From positions 1-64,000 of the forward strand of contig MU831883.1 of NCBI GenBank assembly GCA_029204225.1: a DNA stretch of 64,000 bases, in the 5' to 3' direction. The DNA comes from Diphasiastrum complanatum (Eukaryota > Streptophyta > Lycopodiopsida > Lycopodiales > Lycopodiaceae). Both the position numbers and the translations under genes were made by a program. Positions 52,870 to 64,000 of the stretch are shown here, one piece after another (position 1 is the first letter of the stretch; each line of letters begins with the position of its first letter). The notes below the pieces were generated by a model. That model ran no database searches. It saw only the letters and a program-made list of their open reading frames with translations, and was not told the DNA's origin.

Positions 52870-53079
52870 ACTACTTGAAAACTAACATGACCAATCTGGG
52901 CGAAGCTCATTTCTACCTTGGCATTCAAATCCATGGAGATAGAATTCGAAAGTTGATTTACATTACTCAACATAGGTACATCTACAATATGTTAATCAGA
53001 TATAATCTAATTAATTGCAAGTTAGCTCTCTCACCAATGGAACCAGGCCTCAAATTGTCGAAGGATCAGTGTCCTTAAA
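52870..53079 (+). pseudogene. Copia RT fragment (end of RT domain)
   Basis: The frame reads MTNLGEAHFYLGIQIHGD, LIYITQHRYIYNML, LALSPMEPGLKLSKDQCP, matching the Copia stretch after the YVDD box (DLGE..YFLG.EI, TPM..G..LSK). It ends abruptly; no LTR seen. Confidence 0.85.
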
Positions 53080-54700
53080 CAATTCAAGAGAAGGAGCAGA
53101 TGCGTGAGTATCTGAGAAGAACTGGATGAATGCTAGCAGACTCCAGCCAATTGGCAACCGCATTTGACGAACCAATTGCTTAGTATAAATAGTTGTTTAT
53201 ATTTCAACATCTTAATTTTGAGATCAAGTATTGAATAGTTAGCTCTCTCTCTCAAGCCTGTGAGCTTGAACACTCTTGAGCATTCTAGCTTAGTTCTTTA
53301 GAGTTGATTAGAGATTGCTATTGCGCTTACTGCTTATCAGTAGTTGCGCTTAATTCGGACTTATATTTTTAGCCGCTCAAAGATAGCTTAGAATACGCGA
53401 CTTCGATCCGCAACTTGTTGTACTCATTTACATCTAATTCACTTTCATACTCAATACTATCTTCTTATTGTGTTCAGTTTTGTCTCAAGATGTATGTGTT
53501 TTTGTAATTCTTTGCGACAGATTATTTGTCTGATAATTCAATGCTTTCAATGTTTGGCTACGCCATTAGGATCAAATATGGTTGGTGGAATAGATATGTG
53601 CATATCTGGTATAGGAAATCCAAATGGAATTTTTAATATCTCTAGATTATCATATAATGCAGTCAAAGATCTTGAAGGAATAGAATTCATTGCCATTTTG
53701 GATATAGATATTGGATATCTATTGGTATATGCTTCAGTTGCTTGGAAAAAAATTTTAAGGGAGAATTCAATGTAGGAAGTATTTTTTGAAAATGGTTGAA
53801 GATCGGATCCTATGTTAGATATAGGATGGTCAGATAATCCTTTTGATTTTCTGATGAGCAGATCTGAAAGCAAAGAACTTTCTTGGAGAGAAAACTGATG
53901 GTATGGGACATCAGTGATTTCAAAGGGGAATTCTTGTACGAGAATGATCTATAGACCAGTGGTTATTATTTACATTATTAGCAATGCTAACAATTGAAAC
54001 CATTGGTTAAACTTGTTTAGTCTGATTTGTTGATTGAGCTGGTCTTTTTTTTTTGAGCAAGTATGATTCATTGATTGAGAAGGTCTAAACAATTTGAGCA
54101 GGTCTGATTTGTTGATTCATTGTGCAGTTGCAGCTGCAGCGTTGACAATCACCGAGGGTGTAAGCGGTGCCATCCACTTCACACAATTCGGTGATGGTAG
54201 CAGATGAAGGCAAAGTATTGTCAAAAGTAACTGGCATATCTATTGTCATGAGAGATGCTAGCTGCTTCCACCACTTTCAAAATGGGGAGAAGTTATGAGA
54301 TAGAGATCCGAATCCCTCCATGGTATCTCATAAATTTCAAATCGGAATCCCTATTTCTCACTTTTAGATAACCTTGCTTCTTTTGAATTTCTTAAATATG
54401 GACCTCACACTAAAGTTCATGTAACCCTTCAGACTTGAAAATTATTTTTTGAAGGATTGTTTTTAATCATGTGAATTACTACTTGGATAAAGCTTGGAAT
54501 GTTTCCAGAATGTTGGTATTTTCAATTTCTTAATCTCAATGTCTCTTATGCATAGATAGTGCTCAAATAGATGATAGTTACTATCACTCGTATTGAGATA
54601 CTTAGTAGAAAAGTCATGTGTATAATAGAGTGAATCCTATTTGGAAGGCACTTATTATTAACTTTTCACGATTCTGAAATTTTTATTATTTATCTCTCCA
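53080..54700. other. unassigned; one open stretch of unknown nature
   Basis: 53100-53460 could be an LTR or leader (GTATAAATAGTTG TATA-like at 53183). At 53547-53873 the minus strand stays open for 108 codons (SISKMAMNSIPSRSLTALYD, ILKIPFGFPIPDMHISIPPT) and the plus strand for about 100. I cannot place either. Confidence 0.3.
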
Positions 54701-56622
54701 AAAAAACCTTTATAAGAAATTGAAATTTCTTTTTAAAGGGAGAGGTGAAGTGATGAGTAAGTTTCTATTATCAGGACCTATCAGTTGCACTGAGTTGAGA
54801 TGAATTTCTCTAGGGATTTTGTGGAACAATCTGGAACTAGAGAAGGATTGAAATTGGAAATTATTATGAGTAGTACTAAGTAAGATCATAAGTTACTAAT
54901 TCCAATTGGTAGGGATAGAAATAATTTTGATAATGTGTGTCTGTATCGAATCAACTTGATCATGGTTAGAGTACTAGAATTAAGGGCGGGGTCGATTAAG
55001 TGGAAGAAATCTGGCACAAGAGGTAAGTGGGTTGGAAAACTCGTGCAAGAGAATGTGTTTTTTGTCTCAGATATGTTATTTACTCAAGAGAAATAGAATC
55101 TTTTGTAGCTAAGTTATAAGATTCTCAATAAGATAAGAGAGTAACATATGCGGATTTTGTAGGAATCTGCCAGAAAATGACATACATGTTTATGTACTGG
55201 GTCATAGTGAAATTATTCTCATATGTGCACAACTAATCTTGTTTGAATCTACTATGTATTTCTAGTTACTAAGGTTATCTGGTGCACTTAACCTAGTCGA
55301 TGTAATATGATCAAGTATTGCTGAAATAGATACTTGTAGAATTAACAGATCTATTCTGATAGATCTGTAAGTTAATTTAAAAGTGATTTGGATATGGATC
55401 TAAATGTGGTGTTGTACAATACAATTAAGATCTGCACCCGGACATTTGAGATTTCTAAATCATGGGCAATTAACTTGAGTAGTTGATTTACTATTGTGGA
55501 AGTTAATTAGTAAAACGAACAGTGTGAAGAGAATTCACCGGAAACTATTTGTTTTGTGTGTATTGTTTGTAAGACACATATAATTTATGAGTCATTTGGA
55601 TTCATCAGAAAATTGTGTGCATAGAATATACGGAATTCTTGGGTGAGTATTTCTCAGTCGAGGAATAGACTTGATTCTTAGTGATAGTATCCCTGAGAAC
55701 TCAATTGGATACCGGATCCTAATGATTCCAAGAATGGTGAACTGAATTTTTGAATTCAGTTGAGTTGGTTGGACATATACTCCACTGTTCCTTACTGATT
55801 AATGTACGGGGTGAGATTCCAGTGAATTATGATTGACGAATCATAAGAATTTAAGTATTTGTGATTCACAAATCATAAATAGATTTTAAATTATTATGAG
55901 TGTATGATTTATAATCTTTACTCCAATTTTTTTTTTAGTTTTATGGATCTCACAGGCAATTCTTATTAGGTTAATTGTTTTTTTGCTTATGAGGAGATTT
56001 GGCTTACTTTAGTGGATTGTATTCTACTAATAGATTGTAGTCTATAAGTGCTTGTGTACAAAATTTAGTCTATATCTCCAGATTTATAAGAGACAGATAA
56101 ATCTATATAGATACAAATAGTTGTTGATTTCTTGCATGAAATGGGGATATTAACTCGTTAGAGAAATTTTAGTACTCTGGATTGAGCTATATTTGTCTGA
56201 GACTTATTGAATCTCCTAGAGATTTTAGATGACTGAATTGTGATATTTTAGAATATTTGGATATTCTAACAATGTTTGTACCAAGAAGCATAATTTTCTA
56301 CAAGAAATTGAAATGGAATTTCTTCAGATTTCAAATTTGCTTTCTGAAATAAAGTAAAATCACCAGTGTTTCATGTAATTGGGATTACATGAAGGTAATG
56401 AACATTTTTTTTGGATAAGATCAACCCATTTGGAAGATTTACAGCTTAGTGTATCTTTGGAATTTGAGTTAGTATTCCTTGTTGCATCTCGGAGTACTTA
56501 TCCAGATGGAAAAGATCAGACTAAGAATAATGATTTATGGGTAAGACTTGAAAACTTAAGGAATAATTTCATGTTTTTTTTTTTTCAGTTCTGAGTACAG
56601 AACCTGTTTAAGGGAGGAAGAA
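54700..56622 (+). pseudogene. degraded internal region of a gypsy element
   Basis: Inferred mainly from its right end, where a worn C-terminal frame (STHLEDLQLSVSLEFEL, 56400-56560) precedes a classical gypsy junction: TTTAAGGGAGGAAGAA, then an LTR start. Words such as GAATTATGATTGA(C/T)GAATCATA are shared with 48710-48735 in the intron 1 gypsy, suggesting the same family. The left limit is arbitrary. Confidence 0.4.
56609..56622 (+). promoter_or_regulatory. gypsy polypurine tract
   Basis: AAGGGAGGAAGAA directly before TGTTACGGCC at 56623. Confidence 0.65.
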
Positions 56623-57040
56623 TGTTACGGCCATATTCAACTAAGGACATGGAATAGTCCTAATATGGTATACCGGCCCTCCAGTGTTCGAGATTATTGG
56701 TCACGTCTAGATTTTATTCCACATTGAAACATGTTGGTGACTAATGACCTTGAGAGGGCCCAAATACTCTAATTGAGACATATGGAATAGTGCATGTACG
56801 TGTGACAGATATAGGCAAGAGGAATGCATGAAGAGTTGTGATCTATTTATATTTGACTTGCATGGGGATTGCATGGGTTCATGCATAGGATCCTAAACTT
56901 ATATATTGAGGTAGAGATTATCCCATCGATGACTTTGTGTTAGCTGATGCCACGCCCTTGAAATGTCAATGCAGTGCCTCATCATCCAAAAAGGGTTTCC
57001 AGTAGAGATAAAGTTGATATCCGAGAGCACGAGAATTATT
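56623..57040 (+). repeat. gypsy 3' LTR (right end unclear)
   Basis: Starts TGTTACGGCCATATTC after the purine tract. It appears to be cut by, or to abut, the Copia element that starts at about 57046. Confidence 0.5.
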
Positions 57041-58107
57041 AGTGTTGAAGAAACGAAATGTTTCTAACTACAAAGCCTTGCTAGCTTTCAACCCACAGCC
57101 TGACGAAGATATTCGTGAACACAAAAGTCAGGAGACACAAAGCACGAAAAGTTTCGCGAACACGAAAGTCAAAAGAAACGAAGACGAATGGTTCGCGAAC
57201 ACGAAAGTCAAAGTAGACAAAGACGAATGGTTCGCGAACACGAAAGATTTACGAACGAGAATCTTTTGCGGTCCAGTACGAGACAAGGCAAACGACCAAA
57301 ACGAAACCAACGATGGAAACGGAACCAACGATGGAAACGAAAACCGACGACGGAAACGAAACCTTCTCCCGCCCTCCACGCTCCAAAGAGTACCAGCAAG
57401 ATTATGCAAGTACCTAGAAGTACAGATAACTGATCTGATGGCATGACGTCAATAGATACATTTTAGGTCGTGGCTAATCTGCCACTCGTGTAATTCCTTG
57501 ATTAGTTGTAGATGCTTAATCACTCTAATCTTAGATTTACATAGAGCGACTATACTTACTGGATGATACTTGACATATAGATCAACAGAGTACACATACA
57601 GTGTAATGTAGTAGTCTGATGCAAGTAAGCAATCAAGACAAAAATACAGAATATATGTCCGCCTGGTCGCAAAGACAATTCTGTCTAGGATCTGTAGATC
57701 CAACTATCCGCTAGTAAAGCTAGACGATTGCTCATGAGAGAACTGTGTTTCTCCCACGCCAACGCACTGTGTGGATTTGCATGCAGTGTTTGAAGAAATC
57801 AGAGAAAGATCAATATAGATATTTTTCTCGTTGTGTCTGATCACGAATGCAAATGCGTCTGCTGTTAATCGTGTGTCTGATTTTTTCTTGTTCATTTGAA
57901 TTCTGCACCTTGGTTGAAACTATGTTGAATGCTGCATTAATTTTATAAACGTAGATCAGCAGTGCCTGGCTACATTCTGGAGGACTGTAGGAGTGATTCA
58001 GCTGGCAGTGTCCAACGATCGCATCTGAACTCCATCCGAACGCAAGAGAGTCGTGATTCCTTCGCGAAAGCTTCGCGACTGCGATCCTGATTTCTCATTC
58101 TCATCAG

Positions 58108-58120
58108 TGGTATCAGAGCC
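58108..58120 (+). promoter_or_regulatory. primer binding site (initiator Met tRNA)
   Basis: TGGTATCAGAGCC, one base after the 5' LTR end. Confidence 0.9.
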
Positions 58121-58136
58121 GACACACCGCAGCACA

Positions 58137-59097
58137 ATGATGTTGCTGAACGAAAGAACGGGACCCTGATGGAAGCAGCCAGATGCATGATGGCCTACTC
58201 GAAAGCTCCAAGGGCACTGTGGGCTGAAGCAGTAGCTACAGCCGCATACATCCAGAACAGAACAAGCAAGTCTGGTGTCCCTCACACGGCACCACATGAG
58301 CTATGGTGGGGTAGAAAGCCCAATCCGTCTCACGTCAGAATCTTTGGCTGTGCAGCTTATGCACATATTCTTGATAAGCTTCAAAAGAAGCTTGATGAGA
58401 AAGCCAAGCTGAGATTTTTGGTAGGTTATGACAACAATTCATCATACTACAAAGTCTACATGCCAGATATGAACACTGTGAAAACAGTGAGAGATGTCAG
58501 ATTTGATGAGAGCAGGACAATGGCCAATGACGATCCTGTCAACTATGAAGTTCTGGAGAGACAGTACTATGACTTGCCACCAATGACAAAGGGAGCAGAG
58601 GACAAACACGAAAACGAAAATTTTCGAGTCGTCTCCCATTCGAGCGACGAATCTGACGAAAAAAAATTCGAGAGGCAACCTGCCGCTATAGTTACTGTAA
58701 ACCAAGATGGTTCCGGACCGAGCAGAGCAGCCAAAGGCAAAGGCATAGCTGTCCTAGGAGGATCTCCCAGAAGGTCGACAAGACCACGAAGAGCGCCAAC
58801 AAGATATGTGCCAGGTAGCTCAACTTCCACATCGGAAGAGTTCTGTAGATTCAGTGGCGAACCACAGACTTTCGAGGAAGCGTTTGATAGTCCAGAGAAG
58901 GACAGATGGATCCAAGCCATGAACGGAGAGATGGAGTCCATGAGGAAGAACCAGGTATGGATGTTGGAGCCATTACCACATAAGCGCAAGATTGTCAAAT
59001 GCAAATGGATTTTCAAGCTCAAATACGGACCAGATGGGAACATCACGAAATACAAGGCAAGACTGGTATTGAAAGGTTTCTCTCAAAGATATGGTAT
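58137..59097 (+). pseudogene. Copia integrase C-terminus, linker and RT start
   Basis: An uninterrupted frame: [74 protein letters not shown] (linker), FEEAFDSPEKDRWIQAMNGE, CKWIFKLKYGPDGNITKYKA, ending VLKGFSQRYG at the junction with LTR sequence. All catalytic domains are incomplete. Confidence 0.9.
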
Positions 59098-59455
59098 TTC
59101 TCCCATGCCAACACATTGCGTGGATTTCCATGCAGTGCTTGAAAAAATCAGAGAAATATCAATATAGATGTTTTTCTTGTTGTGTTTGATCACGAATGCA
59201 AATGCGTCTGCTGTTAATCGTGTGTTTGAGTTTTTCTTGTTCACTTGAATTCCGCACCTTGGTTGAAACTATGTTGAATGCTGCATTAATTTTATAAACG
59301 TAGATCAGCAGTGCCTGACTACATTCTGGAGGACTGTAGGACTGATTAAGCTGGCAATGTCCAGCGATCGCATCTGAACTCCATCCGAACGCAAGAGAGT
59401 CATGGTTCCTTCACAAAAGCTTCGCGACTACGATCCTGATTTCTCATTCTCATCA
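59097..59455 (+). repeat. partial 3' LTR, 359 bp
   Basis: TTTCTCCCATGCCAACAC to CTCATTCTCATCA; matches 57748-58106 over its full length without visible indels. Confidence 0.9.
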
Positions 59456-59460
59456 AGTGC

Positions 59461-60870
59461 TAGGCTAAAATGTATAGTTGTGAGCCCCATGGTAATTCCC
59501 GAAAGATGGATAGCCATGTGGGAGCTAGCAATTTAGACTCTCTCAACTTGAGTTATGTTTTGAATAAAGAGGCCTCTTATTATCAAGTAAGAGGTGGAAC
59601 CCAAATCTTTATAGAATGGGGTTCCCTCAGTTGTAAGAGGTGGAATCCAAAATATGATAGAATTGGATTCAATAGCTCATGTATATAGGTAGAGGCCTCC
59701 TCCACGAGTTCAATAGCATGTATTATGCACTGAAATGTTGTTGCTCTTTGAATTGAAGATTTTGCTACTTGCATTTCCTTCCATGCTCCATCTTTATGCA
59801 TTTAGTTCGAGTACTGATGTATGAATGTATTTTGTTGTTGATTCTTCTCTTTGAAGTTTGGTTTTGGATTAGTATCAGGTAGATGTGCAGGGCTCAGAGG
59901 CTGATCCATCATTCCACTCAGTTCAGATGCTTCTTTGTCATCGGCTTCCTGAGGAGTTTTTCTTACAACTGTTGAGTGACAATTGTAATAAGCACTTTGT
60001 AGGATTTTCATTTGCTTTGTGATTAGCATCAAGTAGATATGCAGTTGTTGGAGATTGATCCACCATTCCACTGAGTTTTGATGCTTCTTGGTTTCTGGCT
60101 CCCTAAGGAGTTCTTCTTACAGGTATTGTGTGACAGTTGTAATAAGCACTTTGTAGGATTGCCTATGATTTCAGTTTAGAGATTGTTGTGTTGATTCTGT
60201 GACATCAGTAGGAGTAGATTCAATTAATTCCCTTTTGCGTAGATTAGACTAATAATAATCTGCAGACTGTAAGAACAAAGAAAGAACTGAAACAGTCTAT
60301 AGAATCATAGAAATCAAGTTTCTGACAGATCCTACATCCAAGATGAGTTACCATTGTCAATAAAGGACCAAAATCAAGTCATAGATGTGCCAATCGACAA
60401 GCGAGACACACTACCATTATACTATAAACATTCCGTGACTAAGCCCATTGTATATAGATTTGTAGTCACACGAATCCTGGGCAAGTTGAAACTCTGTCAA
60501 ATAGAAATCGAGCCTAGCATTGACTAGTTTTAGATAGAGAAACAAAGGAAGATTATATTGCTAACATTGAAGATGCTTTTGCTAACATTGGCACTAGTTG
60601 CCATTGACAATCTTCTTGGCTTTTGATCCAGAACTCGATTTTATCACCTCATCTTTCAATTCTTGTTCACTTTTGTTTGCATTGCTTGTTGTCCTCAATT
60701 CTTCTTTCTCACCTTGGCATGCATTCTACATATTTTGTGAGATTGAAATCGTTTCAGAACATTTTTAATCATCATTCAGATCTGTGCGATCTCACACTAA
60801 CCTTTCCGGAAACCCACCGTTGCATTGTTGTTGCACCGATGTTTCACGTTTCTAAAAATCGACAGTCAAA
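59461..60870. other. unassigned, with a ~155-bp tandem repeat
   Basis: 59866-60010 and 60020-60163 are diverged tandem copies (GATCCA(T/C)CATTCCACT, AATAAGCACTTTGTAGGATT in both). A smaller doubled unit (AAGAGGTGGAA(C/T)CCAAA) is at 59588-59660. No gene recognised. Confidence 0.5.
59866..60163. repeat. ~155-bp tandem duplication
   Basis: Two copies, about 80% alike by eye, head to tail. Confidence 0.75.
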
Positions 60871-63600
60871 AATTGCACTTCTTGAATTTTTGGATTTTCA
60901 TGTTTCTCGAGATTTCATGACTTTTGAGTTTCTCGAGTTTCTACAAAGAATTTTTCATTCGACGCTGCGTTGTTGCTAGCAATCTTCTTGTTTTTATGCT
61001 CCACGAACTCATTTATAATAGAGAATCTTTCAGTTTGTTCTGTTTTTTATTGTCTGCTTCTTTTCTTGTCATGACATTTTTTGTCAAGCACGCATTCAAT
61101 CATGTCTCTGAGTTCCGAATTGCAACAGAACACCACTGACAGATGTTCAAGAAAACCATCAACACACTGCTCCCAAACGATTCTTGAAACCACTCGTATT
61201 CATCGCACTCCATTTTCAAAGGAACCGACATCACTGCAACCAACAATCCTAGAACGGCAAACACTGCAACCGACGCAGCCCTTCAAAAATTACATCCGAC
61301 GATTGCATCCGTCGTTTTTCAAATTTTTCAAATTTTAGACTTTTTCGAGTTTCTTGGAATTTTTAATTTTCGAGATTTTCAAGTTTTTTGCGGGCTTTCA
61401 AAAATCTTACATCCAACAATTTAACATTTCTATCTGACAGCTATTGGATCCAACGAGTGCATCCGACAATAATATTCTCTTCTACATCTGTCAATCATTT
61501 TCATTTATATGCATTGCATCCGCAAATAAAAAAAAAATTGCATCTGACACTCTGCATTACATTTGCATCTGACGCTCCCTCTACGTTTCCATCAGACGCT
61601 CCCTCTGCAGTTCCATCCGACAATACTACAATTACATTTGCCAGTGTCTTCCAATTGCATTCGCCACTACCTGTCAAATTGCATCCGACAATTCCTTCTG
61701 ACACCCTCCATTTTCATTTGCATCTGACGTCTTTTAACTTGCATCTAACAGTGGTTTTTTCAATCCAATGTATTTTCTGCTTCACTAACCTTTTGAAGTT
61801 TTATGGCCCTTTGCAAAATTTTCGACCCTTTGAGATTTTTTGGGATTTTGGGGTTTTACAATTTTGGATTTTTTTGAGATTTTAAAATTTTCGGGATTTT
61901 CGGGTTTTTCAATTTTGCAATCTTCGAGTTTTTGATTTTTTCGAGATTTTTGGAATCTTGCATCCAACGTTTTTTCGAGTTTGCATCTAACGTCCATCTT
62001 ACTTTGCATCCAACACCCATCTAAATTGCATCCGTTGACCTTCAGATTGTATTTGATGTTTTTTGTAATTTTCAAGTTTTTCGATTTTCGAATTTTTTGG
62101 GTTTTTCGGGATTTCATAATTTTTGGGTTTTTCGAGATCTCAACATTTTTCGATTTTCTCAAGTTTTTTTTAGTTCCTCAAGTTTTTTCAAGTTTTTTAA
62201 ATTTTTATCGATATTTTATATTTTTCGATACCAAATGATTTTTTGATACTTGTCCTTTTTGAATCCCTTGTATTTTTTGCCATACTTTAAAAATTTTCGA
62301 TACTTCATATTTTTTGATACCTTGAAATTTCTCGGTACCTTATGATTTTTTCGATACTTGATATTTTTTAGTCCCTTGCCATTTTTTCCATACTTGAGAT
62401 TTTTTGATACGCGACTCGATGTTTTTCTGAATTTTTCGATATTGTATCGACTCGAAAAATCCGAGATTTTTCAATATCAAAAATCAGATTTTTTTCGATG
62501 CTATATCGATTCAATTTTTCCAAGTTTTTTTGTAAATTTTTTGATCCTTTGTACATTTTTCGATACTTTGCAATTTTTTGATCCTATGTTTTTATCGATC
62601 TACTAATTTTTCAATCCATTAATTTTTCAATCCTAGATTTTTTTGAGCCCTTGATTTTTTCGAGCTCTTATTTTTCCATACCTTATAATTTTTTCGATCT
62701 GTTTTAATTTTTCGAACCATTGTCATTTTTTTCACTGATTTTGATTTTTCGACCACTTTTATTTTTCAACCCACATTATTTTTCGACCCTCTTATTTTTC
62801 GACCATCTTTATTTTTCAACCCACTTGATTTTCCAACCAACTTAATTTTTCGACCCATAATTATTTTCCGACCTACTTTAATTTTTCAACCTACTTTAAT
62901 TTTTTGACCCACATTATTTTTTGACCCTCTTTACTTTTTCGTCCGACAACTTTATTTTTCGACCCACTTTATTTTTTCGACTCCCTAGATTTTTTTGACC
63001 TATTTGATTTTCTAACCCAGTATATTTTTTCGATCAAGATTATTTTTTTGACCCCGTGTATTTTTTTTTGACCTCGTTTATTTTTTTCTGACCTAGTTTT
63101 GCATCCGCTCGTTTCCATCCGACACTACATTCCATTTGCATCCCACAGTTTTGCATCCGATGACTATCCGTTTGCATCCGACGAACTTCAAACTACATCT
63201 CATGCGCAATCTGAGTTTCTCATAAATAATTAGATTTTTATTATTGATTTGTCATATAAATCATATCCTATGAGCTCAATCATATCTGAGAAACAATCAA
63301 TACCGAATCTCATATTGCTAATCTGATTCTGGTATAAGATTCAGTCAACAACAAAATAGCCTAAGACATATCCATTCATGACCAAGTACATCTGAGGCTG
63401 TAATCAACAGAAGATCTGACAAGCCTCTAAACTGTAACTAAAGTTACATCCGACAAGCACATCCGAGAGTCACCATATTTTATATTTGACTCCTCAATCC
63501 CTCGTCACATCCGATTTGATATCCGATGTTTGACTACTTCATATTGATTGAAATACATCTGATGACCATCTTTCTATCTTACATCCAATGCTATATCTGA
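60870..63600. repeat. T-rich degenerate repeats: ATCCGAC and TTTTTCGAC words
   Basis: About 2.7 kb with strong T excess on the plus strand. From 61080 to 62040 the recurring word is TTGCATCCGAC or a close variant. From 62040 to 63110 it is ATTTTTCGA(C/T) followed by a short variable part, for example CGACCCACTTTATTTTT. From 63110 to 63600 ATCCGA words return, spaced irregularly. Frames across it (60623-62606) are composition artefacts. It does not match any element type I know; a diverged tandem or satellite-like array is the simplest reading. Confidence 0.7.
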
Positions 63601-64000
63601 TGGTTAGTATACTACCAAAACCAACTTAACGTCAAAATCGAAACTCTTTAGCTGAGGCTTCGATCCGAATGTTTTGAACCTACTCTCTTCCACCAAACTC
63701 TTCAACCGAATCTTCACTAAGGAACTCAAACTGAGTCTCCTCGACCGAGAGGTTCAACCGAAGTCTTCCACCATAGGAACTATCTGGCACCCACTCTCTA
63801 ATGCATGAAATGTTTATTGACAAGTACTCTGCATTTATTGACTCTCTGTAAATGACAAGTCATAATTGTAGAATAGCTCAAGAATGAATTTTTTATCTAT
63901 CTATCCATCTTCAGATCACCTTGTAGAGAGTTTAGGTCAGCTACAAAGAAGTTGTGAAAATTTGATCCAACACGTGCTTTGACCAATTGAGTGCTCCACC
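63601..64000. other. window edge, unassigned
   Basis: A few CAACCGA words near 63700-63770, then AT-rich sequence. No gene seen. Confidence 0.4.

Larger units (their letters stand above)
57046..59455 (+). mobile_element. doubly deleted Copia element with matching LTR ends
   Basis: 5' LTR about 57046-58106 ending CTCATTCTCATCA, then the primer site TGGTATCAGAGCC at 58108. At about 58137 a deletion fuses the leader to the integrase end (VAERKNGTLMEAARCMM). Coding continues through the linker into the RT start and breaks off at GFSQRYG (59096), joined straight to the middle of the 3' LTR. The 3' LTR half (59097-59455) and its 5' counterpart (57748-58106) are both 359 bp. Flanks AGTGT (57041-57045) and AGTGC (59456-59460) may be a target duplication with one change, so the LTR start is uncertain by a few bases. 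Same family as the intron 6 scrap. Confidence 0.88.

Noticed and set aside
53547..53873. Endogenous plant pararetrovirus movement protein
   Set aside because: Only a loose resemblance in composition; no conserved residues could be matched.
60623..62606. Long open frames in the T-rich field (up to 165 codons)
   Set aside because: Composition effect of Phe/Ser/Leu-rich codons in T-rich repeats; no domain or start context.
1..64000. tRNA or rRNA genes
   Set aside because: None recognised by eye; the tRNA-like words found are primer binding sites of LTR elements.

Overview
The window is nuclear DNA of a land plant. One host gene dominates: an HCF107-type half-a-TPR (HAT) RNA-binding protein of the chloroplast, encoded on the minus strand from 51482 down to 17523 in eight exons. 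Its 724 codons are spread over 34 kb because introns 1, 2, 4, 6 and 7 (2.9-10.2 kb each) are packed with retrotransposons. Such introns, the low GC content and the density of LTR elements suggest a large-genome lineage (lycophyte, fern or gymnosperm). The sequence alone does not settle which.

Region by region. 1-10.9 kb: a decayed cluster of intron-containing genes that are not ordinary host genes. It holds a plus-strand unknown gene (6-968), a histone H3 fold-domain exon (1131-1382), two long hairpins, a minus-strand acidic protein (1873-3344) and a minus-strand transposase-like protein (3594-10873). A young non-autonomous Copia-like element (4718-9286, 5-bp target duplication CCGCC) has landed in the last of these. 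It carries an unbroken 717-codon gag-protease ORF with an unfamiliar C-terminal half, and its 5' LTR is split by a 936-bp inversion. 10.9-17.5 kb: mostly featureless DNA with an old 1-kb duplication that includes a dead copy of the last HCF107 exon.

17.5-51.5 kb: HCF107. Intron 7 carries an internally deleted Copia (18.16-20.3 kb), a minus-strand Ty3/gypsy element (20.46-25.47 kb) and a LINE tail. Intron 6 carries a Copia integrase scrap. Intron 4, a GC-AG intron, carries three LINE fragments whose 3' tails end in (CT)n. Intron 2 carries a nearly complete Copia body (38.2-42 kb) and a GC-rich cluster of BED zinc-finger, AT-hook and small charged ORFs, with four palindromic GGTACC/(TA)n modules. 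Intron 1 carries a degraded gypsy integrase. 51.5-64 kb: further degraded Copia and gypsy pieces, a doubly deleted Copia with matching LTR ends (57.05-59.46 kb), a tandem duplication, and about 2.7 kb of T-rich degenerate repeats built on ATCCGAC and TTTTTCGAC words.

Across the dead elements, most in-frame stops are TAG where CAG is expected or TGA where CGA is expected. This fits C-to-T decay at methylated CHG and CG sites. Splice sites, terminal repeats and motifs were read by eye; no alignment or database search was run.
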